NCBI RefSeq assembly: GCF_003025615.1
Contig: NZ_PYMJ01000021.1
Location: 35,973-99,972, forward strand
DNA: 64,000 bases
DNA from: Photobacterium frigidiphilum
GTDB taxonomy: Bacteria > Pseudomonadota > Gammaproteobacteria > Enterobacterales > Vibrionaceae
Reading direction: 5' to 3'
The stretch's first letter is position 1, and the number at the start of each line of letters is the position of its first letter. Positions 22,081-30,188 of the stretch are shown one piece after another. The position numbers and the translations under genes are program-made. The notes below the pieces were generated by a model. The model did no database searches and was not told the origin of the DNA. It saw nothing but the letters and a program-made list of their open reading frames with translations.

Positions 22081-23454
22081 ATGTCAAATGAGCAGATTAT
22101 TTGGGATCAAGCACTGATAGAAAAGTATAACTATTCAGGTCCTCGTTATACTTCTTATCCAACCGCTCTTGAATTTCATGAAGCCTTTACTCCTGCAGAA
22201 TTTGATATGGCTTGTGCGCAATATCCAGATCGCAAGCTTTCGCTTTATATCCATATTCCGTTCTGTCATAAGCTTTGTTATTACTGTGGCTGTAATAAGA
22301 TTATTACCCGCCATCAACATAAGGCAGATCAATACCTTGATGCTTTAGAGCAAGAGATTCGTCAACGCGCCTCTTTGTTAGGTGATCGCCAAGTAAGCCA
22401 ATTACATTGGGGCGGCGGAACACCAACGTTCTTAACTAAGAAGCAAGCTAGCCGTTTGATGGCACTGTTACGCGACCAGTTTTCATTTGATACTGATGCT
22501 GAAATTAGTATTGAAGTTGACCCGCGTGAAATTGAATTGGATATGCTTGATCACTTGCGTGGCGAAGGTTTCAACCGTTTAAGCATTGGTGTTCAAGATT
22601 TTAATAAAGAAGTGCAAAAGCTGGTTAACCGCGAGCAAGATGAAGACTTCATTGTTGCCATGGTACAGCGCGCTAAAGAGTTAGGTTTTCGTTCGACGAA
22701 TCTTGATTTGATTTATGGTTTGCCAAAACAGAACCGTGAACTATTTGCCGAGACATTACAGCAAGTACTGAAGATGAAGCCTGGGCGTTTATCGGTGTTT
22801 AATTACGCGCACATGCCAAGTTTATTTGCTGCTCAACGTAAAATTAAAGATGACCAGCTGCCATCAGCGAATGAGAAGTTAGGTATTCTACAAGATACCA
22901 TTGCCACGTTAACCGGGGCTGGTTATCAGTTTATTGGTATGGATCACTTTGCTTTACCTGATGATGAGTTAGCTGTTGCTCAGCGTAATGGTGTTCTTCA
23001 CCGCAATTTCCAAGGTTATGCGACACAAGGCGATTGTGATTTATTAGGTATGGGTGTTTCAGCAATCTCAATGATTGGTGACTGTTATGCGCAAAACCAG
23101 AAAGAGCTGAAAACCTACTATTCAGATGTACAAGAAAAGCGCCAAGCATTGTGGAAAGGGGTATCTCTTGATGCCGATGATTTGTTGCGTCGTGAAGTGA
23201 TTAAAGCGTTAATTTGTAACTTCCAGCTTGATATGAAAGATATTGAGCAGCGATTCAATTTAACTTTTAATGAATACTTTGCTGAAGATCTCGGTTTGCT
23301 TAAAACCTTTATCAATGATGAATTGGTTACCATTGATGGCCAATTTATTCATGTTGAGCTTAAAGGGCGTTTACTGATCCGTAATATTTGTATGTGCTTT
23401 GATAAGTACTTGCGTGACCGAGCACGTCAGCAGCAATTCTCTCGCGTTATCTAA
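22081..23454 (+). CDS. hemN: Oxygen-independent coproporphyrinogen III oxidase HemN
   Basis: A 457-residue radical SAM enzyme that decarboxylates coproporphyrinogen III to protoporphyrinogen IX without oxygen. The 4Fe-4S motif CHKLCYYC is at residues 62-69, followed by Gly and Cys as in HemN. RYTSYPTALEF at the N-terminus, HWGGGTPTFL and RLSIGVQDFNKEVQKLVNR are family hallmarks, and the C-terminal HemN domain runs to the end. Length equals E. coli HemN. No clear FNR box (TTGAT-N4-ATCAA) was found in the 95 bases upstream. A shared terminator separates it from convergent add. Confidence 0.96.
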   Translation: MSNEQIIWDQALIEKYNYSGPRYTSYPTALEFHEAFTPAEFDMACAQYPDRKLSLYIHIPFCHKLCYYCGCNKIITRHQHKADQYLDALEQEIRQRASLLGDRQVSQLHWGGGTPTFLTKKQASRLMALLRDQFSFDTDAEISIEVDPREIELDMLDHLRGEGFNRLSIGVQDFNKEVQKLVNREQDEDFIVAMVQRAKELGFRSTNLDLIYGLPKQNRELFAETLQQVLKMKPGRLSVFNYAHMPSLFAAQRKIKDDQLPSANEKLGILQDTIATLTGAGYQFIGMDHFALPDDELAVAQRNGVLHRNFQGYATQGDCDLLGMGVSAISMIGDCYAQNQKELKTYYSDVQEKRQALWKGVSLDADDLLRREVIKALICNFQLDMKDIEQRFNLTFNEYFAEDLGLLKTFINDELVTIDGQFIHVELKGRLLIRNICMCFDKYLRDRARQQQFSRVI

Positions 23455-23469
23455 TATAACTTAACGCTA

Positions 23470-23530
23470 AAAAAAGCCCTCATACTCAAAGTTAATGATC
23501 AGCATTAATTTTGAGTATGAGGGCTTTTTT
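23470..23530. terminator. Bidirectional terminator between hemN and add
   Basis: AAAAAAGCCCTCATACTCAAA pairs with TTTGAGTATGAGGGCTTTTTT around an inner TTAATG/CATTAA stem. Confidence 0.93.
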
Positions 23531-23535
23531 AATGA

Positions 23536-24537
23536 TTAGCGTTGAGTGGCTTTATCTTTTAGCTGTTGTTTTTCAGCATCAGATAAGAAAGCCAGTTCTA
23601 GGCCGTTAATCTGCGCCTGACGAATTTGCTCTTGAGTCAGACCCACTTTCGGTGCTGCTACTTCATATTCGTGAGGAAGCTCGATACCTTCGACCGCAGG
23701 ATCATCGGTATTTAGACATGCCAAAATACCATGTTCTAAAAACTGCTTAACAGGGTGAGAGGCAAATGATTCAACGGTACTTGTTTGAATATTTGATGTT
23801 AGGCAAGATTCAATACCAATCTTGTTCGCTGCTAGATAATCCATCAGTTTTGGATCATGTACCGCTTTAACTCCGTGACCGATACGCACTGCACCAAGCT
23901 CTTGAATAGCTTGCCACATACTTTCAGGTCCTGCTGCTTCACCTGCATGAACCGTAACGCGTAGACCGGCATCACGTACTTGAGTGAAGTGTTTGATAAA
24001 GCGATCGCCAGGCTGACCTAATTCATCACCAGCCAAATCAATTGCGACTAACTTATCTTTTTGCGTAAGCAATCCGTCAAGCTCTTGCTGACAAGCTTCT
24101 TGACCAAAAGTTCGGCTAAGGATACCGATTAAGTTAGCTTGAATACCGAAATCTCGACAGCCTGCCGCTACACCATCAACGACGGCTTCCACAACACCAG
24201 CGATCGGTAGGTTATGTTTCATTGCCATGTAATACGGCGAAAAACGTAGCTCGGCGTAATCAATCTGTGCATTCAGCGCATCTTCAACGTTTTCGTAGGC
24301 AACACGTCGACATGCTTCAAGGTCACCAAGAACAGCTACACCCCAATCGAGCTTAGAGAGGAAAGCCACTAAGCTTGGCTCTGCTTCAACGATCTGCACA
24401 TGAGGGCGTAACCCTTCTAGATCCGTTGCAGGCAAGGCCATTCCAAATTTTTGACCTAAGTCTAAAATCGTTTGAATGCGGATATTACCGTCCAAATGGC
24501 GGTGAAGGTCGGTAAGGGGAAGCTGCTTCGTAATCAT
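23536..24537 (-). CDS. add: Adenosine deaminase
   Basis: A 333-residue zinc hydrolase that deaminates adenosine and deoxyadenosine to the inosines in purine salvage. Metal and catalytic motifs are LTDLHRHLDGN (first zinc histidines), VTVHAGEAAGP (zinc histidine and catalytic Glu), RIGHGVKAV (catalytic His) and LNTDDPAVEG (zinc Asp). Length is equal to E. coli Add when the ATG at 24537 is used; the longer frame adds 17 hydrophobic residues with no role. A partial Fur-like sequence upstream was judged too weak to call. Confidence 0.95.
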   Translation of the reverse strand: MITKQLPLTDLHRHLDGNIRIQTILDLGQKFGMALPATDLEGLRPHVQIVEAEPSLVAFLSKLDWGVAVLGDLEACRRVAYENVEDALNAQIDYAELRFSPYYMAMKHNLPIAGVVEAVVDGVAAGCRDFGIQANLIGILSRTFGQEACQQELDGLLTQKDKLVAIDLAGDELGQPGDRFIKHFTQVRDAGLRVTVHAGEAAGPESMWQAIQELGAVRIGHGVKAVHDPKLMDYLAANKIGIESCLTSNIQTSTVESFASHPVKQFLEHGILACLNTDDPAVEGIELPHEYEVAAPKVGLTQEQIRQAQINGLELAFLSDAEKQQLKDKATQR

Positions 24538-24712
24538 AATTATTGGTATCCCGATAAAAACTGGTGCGTAAGTATACGCAAAGAACAAATGACTATCATT
24601 ATAGTCTGAGTGAATATTCGTTGATGTGAGTAGAAATTGTGTTGATGTTTACTGTATCTGTTGATTTATTATTATTTTCATCAATGATTGCAGGCAATGC
24701 GTAAACGCTAAT

Positions 24713-24746
24713 AAAAAACCTATCTGATTGCTCAAATAGGCTTTTT
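24713..24746. terminator. Terminator after glnG, usable on both strands
   Basis: CCTATTTGA and TCAGATAGG pair with one G-U, flanked by T-runs in both directions. It ends glnG on the minus strand. Confidence 0.75.
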
Positions 24747-24799
24747 AAACGGGAATGCAGACTGAAGCTAAGCGTGATGGCGTAGATTACGACCTACGA

Positions 24800-26215
24800 T
24801 TAATCTGATGATATATTCAGCTCTTTGAGTTTTCGGGTTAAGGTGTTTCTGCCCCAGCCAAGTAGCTTGGCGGCTTCTTGTTTATGGCCATGGGTGTGTT
24901 CCAGTGCCGTTTCGAGCAAGATTTTTTCAAATTCTGGTAACGCTTCGCCAAGTAAATTATCGTTGCCTTGTTGAAGTGCTGTTCTTGCCCAGCATTGCAA
25001 AGAATGATGCCAGTGTGAATCAGTTGGTTCACCATTGATGAGCGTAGGGGCTTCTAGTAGCTCGGGAGGGAGATCGGAAGGCAGTATTTCATTACCACTT
25101 GCCATCACTGTTAACCAACGACAGGTATTTTCTAATTGCCTAACATTACCCGGCCAATTGAGATTCGTGATCACATCAACAGTATCTGGATGCAATGTTT
25201 TCACTTCAACGGCGAGTTCATCTGACGCCCGTTGTAAAAAGTGTCGTGTCAATTGTGGTATGTCTTGGCGGCGATCTTTTAATGAAGGGATATGCACCCG
25301 AATAACATTTAAACGGTGGAATAAATCTTCTCGGAATCCGCCACTGGCAACCAGTTGTTCAAGGTTCTGGTGCGTTGCCGCGATAATGCGAACATCGACA
25401 TTAACCGCAGAGTGCCCGCCAACACGATAAAATTGTCCGTCAGCCAATACACGTAATAATCGGGTTTGAATATCTAATGGCATATCGCCGATTTCATCGA
25501 GAAACAGTGTGCCACCATTCGCTTGTTCAAAGCGCCCTTGTCGTACGCTATTCGCGCCAGTAAATGCCCCTTTTTCATGGCCAAACAATTCAGATTCAAT
25601 TAAATCTTTAGGTATTGCGGCCATATTCAAAGCAATAAAAGCTTGCTTGCTACGTGGGCTATGACGGTGCAGGGCGTGGGCGACTAACTCTTTACCTGTA
25701 CCTGATTCGCCGTTAATTAATACCGAAATCGATGAGCGAGATAAACGACCTATTGCACGGAATACTTCCTGCATTGCCGGGGCTTCACCGATAATTTCAG
25801 GTACAACTTTAGTGTCACTTTCTGGCTGCTGTTGGCGTTTTTGCTCTTGGCTATGGGTTACCGCTCGCTCAACAAGGTTGACGGCTTCATCAATATCAAA
25901 AGGTTTCGGTAAGTATTCGAATGCTCCTTCTTGATAGGCGTTGACTGCTGCATCAAGGTCAGAGTGTGCCGTCATGATGATAACGGGCAATGCTGGGTAA
26001 TCTTTTTGCAATGAACGGAGCAGCGTTAATCCATCAGTACCAGGCATCCGGAGATCGGAAACCAAGACATCAGGAATATTACGCTCTAGTGCTTCAATGA
26101 CACTATCGGCACTGGCAAAGGTTTCACATTGTAATCCGGCCGCATTGAGTGTGCGTTCTAATACCCAACGAATCGAGCTGTCATCATCAACAACCCATAT
26201 CAATCCTTTGCTCAT
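24800..26215 (-). CDS. glnG: Nitrogen regulation response regulator NtrC (GlnG)
   Basis: The 471-residue sigma-54 activator of the nitrogen response has a receiver domain (WVVDDDSSIRWVLERTL; phosphorylated Asp in VLVSDLRMPGTDG, about residue 54). The AAA+ domain shows GESGTGKELVA, the sigma-54-contacting GAFTGA in GHEKGAFTGANS, and FLDEIGDMPLDIQTRLLRVL. The C-terminal Fis-type helix-turn-helix ends KQEAAKLLGWGRNTLTRKLKEL. The ATG at 26215 has GAGGA in front and gives a length close to E. coli NtrC. It lies 74 bases after glnL in the same operon. Confidence 0.96.
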   Translation of the reverse strand: MSKGLIWVVDDDSSIRWVLERTLNAAGLQCETFASADSVIEALERNIPDVLVSDLRMPGTDGLTLLRSLQKDYPALPVIIMTAHSDLDAAVNAYQEGAFEYLPKPFDIDEAVNLVERAVTHSQEQKRQQQPESDTKVVPEIIGEAPAMQEVFRAIGRLSRSSISVLINGESGTGKELVAHALHRHSPRSKQAFIALNMAAIPKDLIESELFGHEKGAFTGANSVRQGRFEQANGGTLFLDEIGDMPLDIQTRLLRVLADGQFYRVGGHSAVNVDVRIIAATHQNLEQLVASGGFREDLFHRLNVIRVHIPSLKDRRQDIPQLTRHFLQRASDELAVEVKTLHPDTVDVITNLNWPGNVRQLENTCRWLTVMASGNEILPSDLPPELLEAPTLINGEPTDSHWHHSLQCWARTALQQGNDNLLGEALPEFEKILLETALEHTHGHKQEAAKLLGWGRNTLTRKLKELNISSD

Positions 26216-26289
26216 ACTGACGTCCTCTATTATTGTTATTTTCCCTGCCTTCATGACGAGGGATATTGTGTATAAATATCGTCTTTACG

Positions 26290-27339
26290 TTACTTTATGG
26301 GTAAATAAATCGTGAATTTTGTATGTCCTGGCCAACTAATCACTTCTATTTTTCCGTGATGTTGATCGACCAAATTACGTGCAATAGATAATCCTAACCC
26401 TGTGCCACCTTCTCGGGCCGTTACCATTGGGTAAAAAAGAGTGTCTTGAATCTCATTAGGGATCCCCGGGCCGTCATCAATAATGTCTATTTTTGCTGCT
26501 ATTCGATATCTTTTACCTTGAATCAACGCTTGGTGTGCAGTGCGCGTTTTTAAGGTGATATTTCCCCCGCTTATTTGTTGTAATTCAAGGGCTGCATTAC
26601 TCACAATATTCAAGATGGCTTGTTCTAGTTGCTCGGAATCCATTCTGAAGTCGGGCAAGCTTGGGTCGTAATCGCGATGCAGTTTAATTTTTTCACCGCA
26701 ATCGAGGCTGACTAGCTGGCGCACTTTTTCAAGGACGATATGAATATTATCGATTTTTTGTAACCCGGGTCGTTGCGGGCCCAAAAGTCGGTCGACCAGG
26801 TTTCGTAGGCGATCGGCTTGCTCGATGATCATCTGGGTATATTCAGTGTAACAAGGGTCTGGAAGGGTTTTTTCGAGTAATTGAGCCGCACCGCGTAATC
26901 CACCCAGCGGATTTTTAATTTCGTGTGCTAAGCCGCGCACTAATTCTTTGGCGGCTTGCTGCTGAGCATGTTGGCTCAGCTCTTGACTAATACGACGTTG
27001 CTGATCGATAGGTTTGAGTTCTAGCAGAATTAATAACTCTTTCTGCCAAGAGATAGGGCTGGCATTTAACTCTAAGGTATAGCGTTTACCATCGATAACA
27101 AAGGTGACATCACTGTCTGCTAAGCCCTGACCGCTTTGCAAGGTTGCTTGGATTAAACCAATATCAAGCGAAGAATGTTGCAATAAATTAGGAAGACAGA
27201 CTCCCAGTAAGCGACGTTTACTGTACGACAGTAATTGTTCTGCTGCTGGGTTGACGTAACGCATGATGAGCTGTTCATCAAGCAAGATCACAGCGGTGAC
27301 TAAGTTATCGAGAATTATAGGGGTGAAGGCAGTCGTCAC
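26290..27339 (-). CDS. glnL: Nitrogen regulation sensor histidine kinase NtrB (GlnL)
   Basis: The 349-residue cytoplasmic kinase phosphorylates NtrC and is switched to phosphatase by PII. An N-terminal PAS domain (LDNLVTAVILLDEQLIMRYVNPAAEQLL) precedes the phosphoacceptor helix with GLAHEIKNPLGGLRGAAQLL. The ATP-binding N, G1 and G2 boxes follow (IVSNAALE, IIDDGPGIP, GGTGLGLSIARNLV). GTG at 27339 is preferred: AAGGA lies eight bases upstream, and the length then equals that of E. coli NtrB; the longer ATG frame begins inside the NtrC operator. A perfect NtrC palindrome lies just upstream, which suggests autoregulation. Confidence 0.95.
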   Translation of the reverse strand: MTTAFTPIILDNLVTAVILLDEQLIMRYVNPAAEQLLSYSKRRLLGVCLPNLLQHSSLDIGLIQATLQSGQGLADSDVTFVIDGKRYTLELNASPISWQKELLILLELKPIDQQRRISQELSQHAQQQAAKELVRGLAHEIKNPLGGLRGAAQLLEKTLPDPCYTEYTQMIIEQADRLRNLVDRLLGPQRPGLQKIDNIHIVLEKVRQLVSLDCGEKIKLHRDYDPSLPDFRMDSEQLEQAILNIVSNAALELQQISGGNITLKTRTAHQALIQGKRYRIAAKIDIIDDGPGIPNEIQDTLFYPMVTAREGGTGLGLSIARNLVDQHHGKIEVISWPGHTKFTIYLPIK

Positions 27340-27411
27340 GATTATCATCCTTGTTAATATCAACCGACATGTACTGTCTGTATAAAACAGTATAGTGAAG
27401 GGATTGATATG

Positions 27412-27428
27412 ACGCACCATATTGGTGC
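27412..27428 (-). promoter_or_regulatory. NtrC-binding palindrome upstream of glnL
   Basis: GCACCATATTGGTGC, within 27412-27428, is a 15-base perfect palindrome that matches the NtrC consensus TGCACCA-N3-TGGTGCA. It lies about 75 bases before the glnL start. In E. coli, NtrC bound at the comparable site represses glnLp. Confidence 0.82.
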
Positions 27429-27512
27429 ATTCAAGTGTAACCTGCCTGTCTACAATAGTGCATTAAAAAATCATGCATCAATCTCCATTTCAGAATGAAA
27501 CCATAGAAACCG

Positions 27513-28088
27513 TTATAACTTAGGCCTCGCAGCTGGTGGTCTGATTTGGGTCGTAGATGCGCGATGTAGATAGACGGTAATACTGTTAGATAATGCAATT
27601 ACCTTGCCGTCTTTTAATAGCTGGAGCTGCAATTGATGACTGCCACGATCAATATCGAACAAGCTGAATGTTAAGCTGTTTTGTGGTGCAAGGTGACTGT
27701 TCCCATTCAGTACGACTTGTACCTTATAGTTTTTGGTTATTTCACGATTACTGCTTGCCGTAATATCGATATGTCCTGCATTACTGCGCAGTGTCTGTTT
27801 ATGATAAGGGGTGATAAAGCGGATTGTGGCGGGTGGAAGCGCTTCAGGTACTGATGGCAATGTAAGCTCTGTATATTCTTCAGGATCTTCTATCTCATCA
27901 ATAATGGGGTTTAACGGTGTACTGGGTGGGGTTGCTAATTCATACACTTTCGTATGAGCGGCATTAGGCTGATCAGTAAAGTGGACGGTGCCATTGCTAT
28001 CTACCCAAGAGTAAATTGTTGTCGCTTGTACTGTGAGAGTAAAGAACAAAAGACTGACGGCAATCGGTATAAAAAGAGGTAAGTGCAT
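27513..28088 (-). CDS. Secreted DUF4124 domain protein
   Basis: A 191-residue protein with a signal peptide (PLFIPIAVSLLFFTLTVQA) and an N-terminal DUF4124 domain (TIYSWVDSNGTVHFTDQPN, residues 24-42). After a proline-rich, acidic linker there is an Ig-like beta-rich region (IRFITPYHKQTLRSNAGHIDITAS ending in TVYLHRAS). DUF4124 proteins are periplasmic or envelope-associated with no known activity. The gene sits between glnA and glnL on the same strand, separated from glnA by a terminator and from glnL by the NtrC palindrome. A nitrogen role is suggested only by position. Confidence 0.85.
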   Translation of the reverse strand: MHLPLFIPIAVSLLFFTLTVQATTIYSWVDSNGTVHFTDQPNAAHTKVYELATPPSTPLNPIIDEIEDPEEYTELTLPSVPEALPPATIRFITPYHKQTLRSNAGHIDITASSNREITKNYKVQVVLNGNSHLAPQNSLTFSLFDIDRGSHQLQLQLLKDGKVIALSNSITVYLHRASTTQIRPPAARPKL

Positions 28089-28146
28089 TGAGTGTTCTCC
28101 ATAGCTGATTCATTATCTTTTCAGCTTTGAAGAGCGCAACAAGATC

Positions 28147-28175
28147 AAAAAGGCCTACTTGTGAAGTAGGCCTAA
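28147..28175 (-). terminator. Terminator after glnA
   Basis: On the minus strand GGCCTACTT and AAGTAGGCC form the stem, and TTTTTG follows. Confidence 0.88.
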
Positions 28176-28204
28176 ATCTTATTCTTTAGCAATGAATCAA
28201 TTAC

Positions 28205-29614
28205 TTATACAGAGTAGTAAAGTTCAAACTCAAGTGGGTGAGTTGTCATGTTAATTTTCTCTACATCTGCAGACTTCAGTTTGATGTAAGAATCAATAAA
28301 GTCATCAGAGAATACACCGCCAGCGGTTAGGAACTCACGATCTTCATCTAGGTTCTTAAGAGCGATTTCTAGTGATTCTGCTACTTGTGGAATTTCAGCG
28401 GCTTCTTCAGCAGGAAGATCGTACAGATCTTTATCCATTGCTTCGCCTGGGTGGATCTTGTTTTGAATACCGTCAAGACCAGCCATTAGCATTGCTGCGA
28501 ATGCTAGATATGGGTTAGCTGCTGGATCGCCGAAACGTACTTCGATACGACGTGCTTTCGGGCTTGGTACCACAGGGATACGAATAGAAGCAGAGCGGTT
28601 ACGTGCAGAGTATGCAAGCATTACTGGTGCTTCGTAACCCGGTACAAGGCGCTTGTACGAGTTCGTTGCTGGGTTAGCAAAAGCATTGATTGCGCGTGCG
28701 TGCTTAATGATACCGCCGATGTAGTAGATAGCCATTTCTGAAAGGCCGCCGTACTTATCACCAGCAAATAAGTTCTGTCCGTCTTTATTCAAAGACATAT
28801 GAACGTGCATACCTGAACCGTTATCACCTACAAGTGGCTTCGGCATGAAGGTTGCTGTTTTACCAAATGCATGTGCAACGTTGTGTACAACGTACTTATA
28901 GATTTGGATTTCATCGGCTTTCGTTGTTAGCGTGTTGAAGCGAGTCGCGATTTCATTCTGACCCGCTGTCGCTACTTCGTGGTGGTGTGCTTCAACAACA
29001 AGGCCCATTTCTTCCATGATTAGACACATAGCAGAACGGATGTCTTGAGATGAATCAACAGGTGCTACTGGGAAGTAACCGCCTTTAACGCCAGGACGGT
29101 GCCCTTTGTTACCGCCTTCGAAATCAGAACCGGTGTTCCAAGCTGCTTCTACATCATCAATTTTGAAGAAAGAGCCTGACATGTCAGTGTTGAACTTAAC
29201 ATCGTCAAATAGGAAGAATTCAGGTTCAGGACCAACAAGTACTGTGTCTGCTAGACCAGTCGCACGCATAAATTCTTCAGCGCGTTTTGCGATTGAACGT
29301 GGGTCGCGATCGTAGCCTTGCATAGTTGCAGGCTCAAGAATGTCACAACGAATATTAAGTGTTGAGTCTTCCGTGAATGGGTCAAGTACCGCGCTTGAAG
29401 CGTCAGGCATCATCACCATGTCTGATTCATTGATACCTTTCCAACCAGCAACGGATGAACCGTCAAACATTTTACCATCTTCAAAAAAATCGCTATCGAT
29501 TTGATGAGAAGGAATAGTGATGTGCTGCTCTTTACCTTTGGTATCGGTAAAACGTAGGTCAATAAACTTAACTTCATTTTCCTGGATCAGCGCTAGTACA
29601 TTTTCTACTGACAT
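28205..29614 (-). CDS. glnA: Glutamine synthetase, type I
   Basis: The 469-residue enzyme makes glutamine from glutamate, ammonia and ATP and is the main route of ammonia assimilation when nitrogen is scarce. FDGSSVAGWKGINESDM, EVATAGQNEIATRF, KPLVGDNGSGMHVHMSL and RRIEVRFGDPAANPYLAF are active-site signatures. The adenylylation tyrosine is Tyr398 in KDLYDLP, so activity is probably set by GlnE and PII. Length is the same as E. coli GlnA. Upstream lie a sigma-54 promoter and two or three NtrC sites, the classic glnAp2 layout. It is divergent from typA, also as in E. coli. Confidence 0.97.
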   Translation of the reverse strand: MSVENVLALIQENEVKFIDLRFTDTKGKEQHITIPSHQIDSDFFEDGKMFDGSSVAGWKGINESDMVMMPDASSAVLDPFTEDSTLNIRCDILEPATMQGYDRDPRSIAKRAEEFMRATGLADTVLVGPEPEFFLFDDVKFNTDMSGSFFKIDDVEAAWNTGSDFEGGNKGHRPGVKGGYFPVAPVDSSQDIRSAMCLIMEEMGLVVEAHHHEVATAGQNEIATRFNTLTTKADEIQIYKYVVHNVAHAFGKTATFMPKPLVGDNGSGMHVHMSLNKDGQNLFAGDKYGGLSEMAIYYIGGIIKHARAINAFANPATNSYKRLVPGYEAPVMLAYSARNRSASIRIPVVPSPKARRIEVRFGDPAANPYLAFAAMLMAGLDGIQNKIHPGEAMDKDLYDLPAEEAAEIPQVAESLEIALKNLDEDREFLTAGGVFSDDFIDSYIKLKSADVEKINMTTHPLEFELYYSV

Positions 29615-29698
29615 CTTGAGTAACCTCCGGTGTTAAGATTGGGCAACTGGCCGCAAAAACTTATCAATGCTCGTTGTTGAGCTATCTAAAATAAATAA

Positions 29699-29715
29699 AG
29701 CGAAAACCGTGCCAA
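29699..29715 (-). promoter_or_regulatory. Sigma-54 promoter of glnA
   Basis: On the minus strand TTGGCACGGTTTTCGC has the -24 GG and -12 GC exactly ten bases apart, and matches TGGCACG well on the -24 side. The predicted start is near 29688, leaving a leader of about 75 bases. Confidence 0.85.
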
Positions 29716-29734
29716 CTTTTAAAAGCCCTAAAAC

Positions 29735-29814
29735 CGCACTGTTATGGCGTTTTGGGTGCTATGCGAATCCTTTTCTGCACCATAGTGGTGATGTGACGCC
29801 CTATTATGGTGCGT
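29735..29814 (-). promoter_or_regulatory. NtrC enhancer sites of glnA
   Basis: TGCACCATAGTGGTGAT at 29776-29792 is a near-consensus NtrC site, and ACGCCCTATTATGGTGCGT at 29796-29814 has one strong half. A weaker third site, CGCACTGTTATGGCGT, lies at 29735-29750. The first two lie about 90 to 125 bases upstream of the predicted sigma-54 start, as in E. coli. Confidence 0.75.
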
Positions 29815-30067
29815 TCGTGTTGAGTGATACCACGATATGACAACTACTATTAGCTTATGTGTTTATATTGTCAATCTCACTATTGCATAATTACGCTGTT
29901 TTTCATCTTTGACTTTTTTGAGCAAATCGTAGTCGAAAGTTATGCTAAATATACATAAAAAGATAAAGTATCATTAAAAATGAAGTACTTTTTTTCCATT
30001 TTTTAAGCGAAAAAAATGCATTAAAAGTGAGGTTTAATAAGGCTTCATGAACTATTTTCAAAAAACC

Positions 30068-30083
30068 GGTGATATAAATCACA
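30068..30083. promoter_or_regulatory. CRP-like site between glnA and typA
   Basis: GGTGATATAAATCACA matches nine of the ten conserved bases of TGTGA-N6-TCACA. It lies about 105 bases before typA, in an AT-rich 370-base stretch (29817-30188) that otherwise holds no gene. A possible -10 TAGATT at 30113-30118 would put the site near -50 for typA. Confidence 0.55.
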
Positions 30084-30188
30084 TATTACGTGGGTTTTAG
30101 CGTAAAATCTGTTAGATTATGAGCCGTTTTTTTAACCAAGTAGCTACCCTCCGTTGGTCGCTGCATGTTCTGAGTGAATGTGAAATCC

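Noticed and set aside
24585..24604. A Fur box upstream of add
   Set aside because: About 13 of 19 positions fit, with the second half only. No biological reason links adenosine deaminase to iron.
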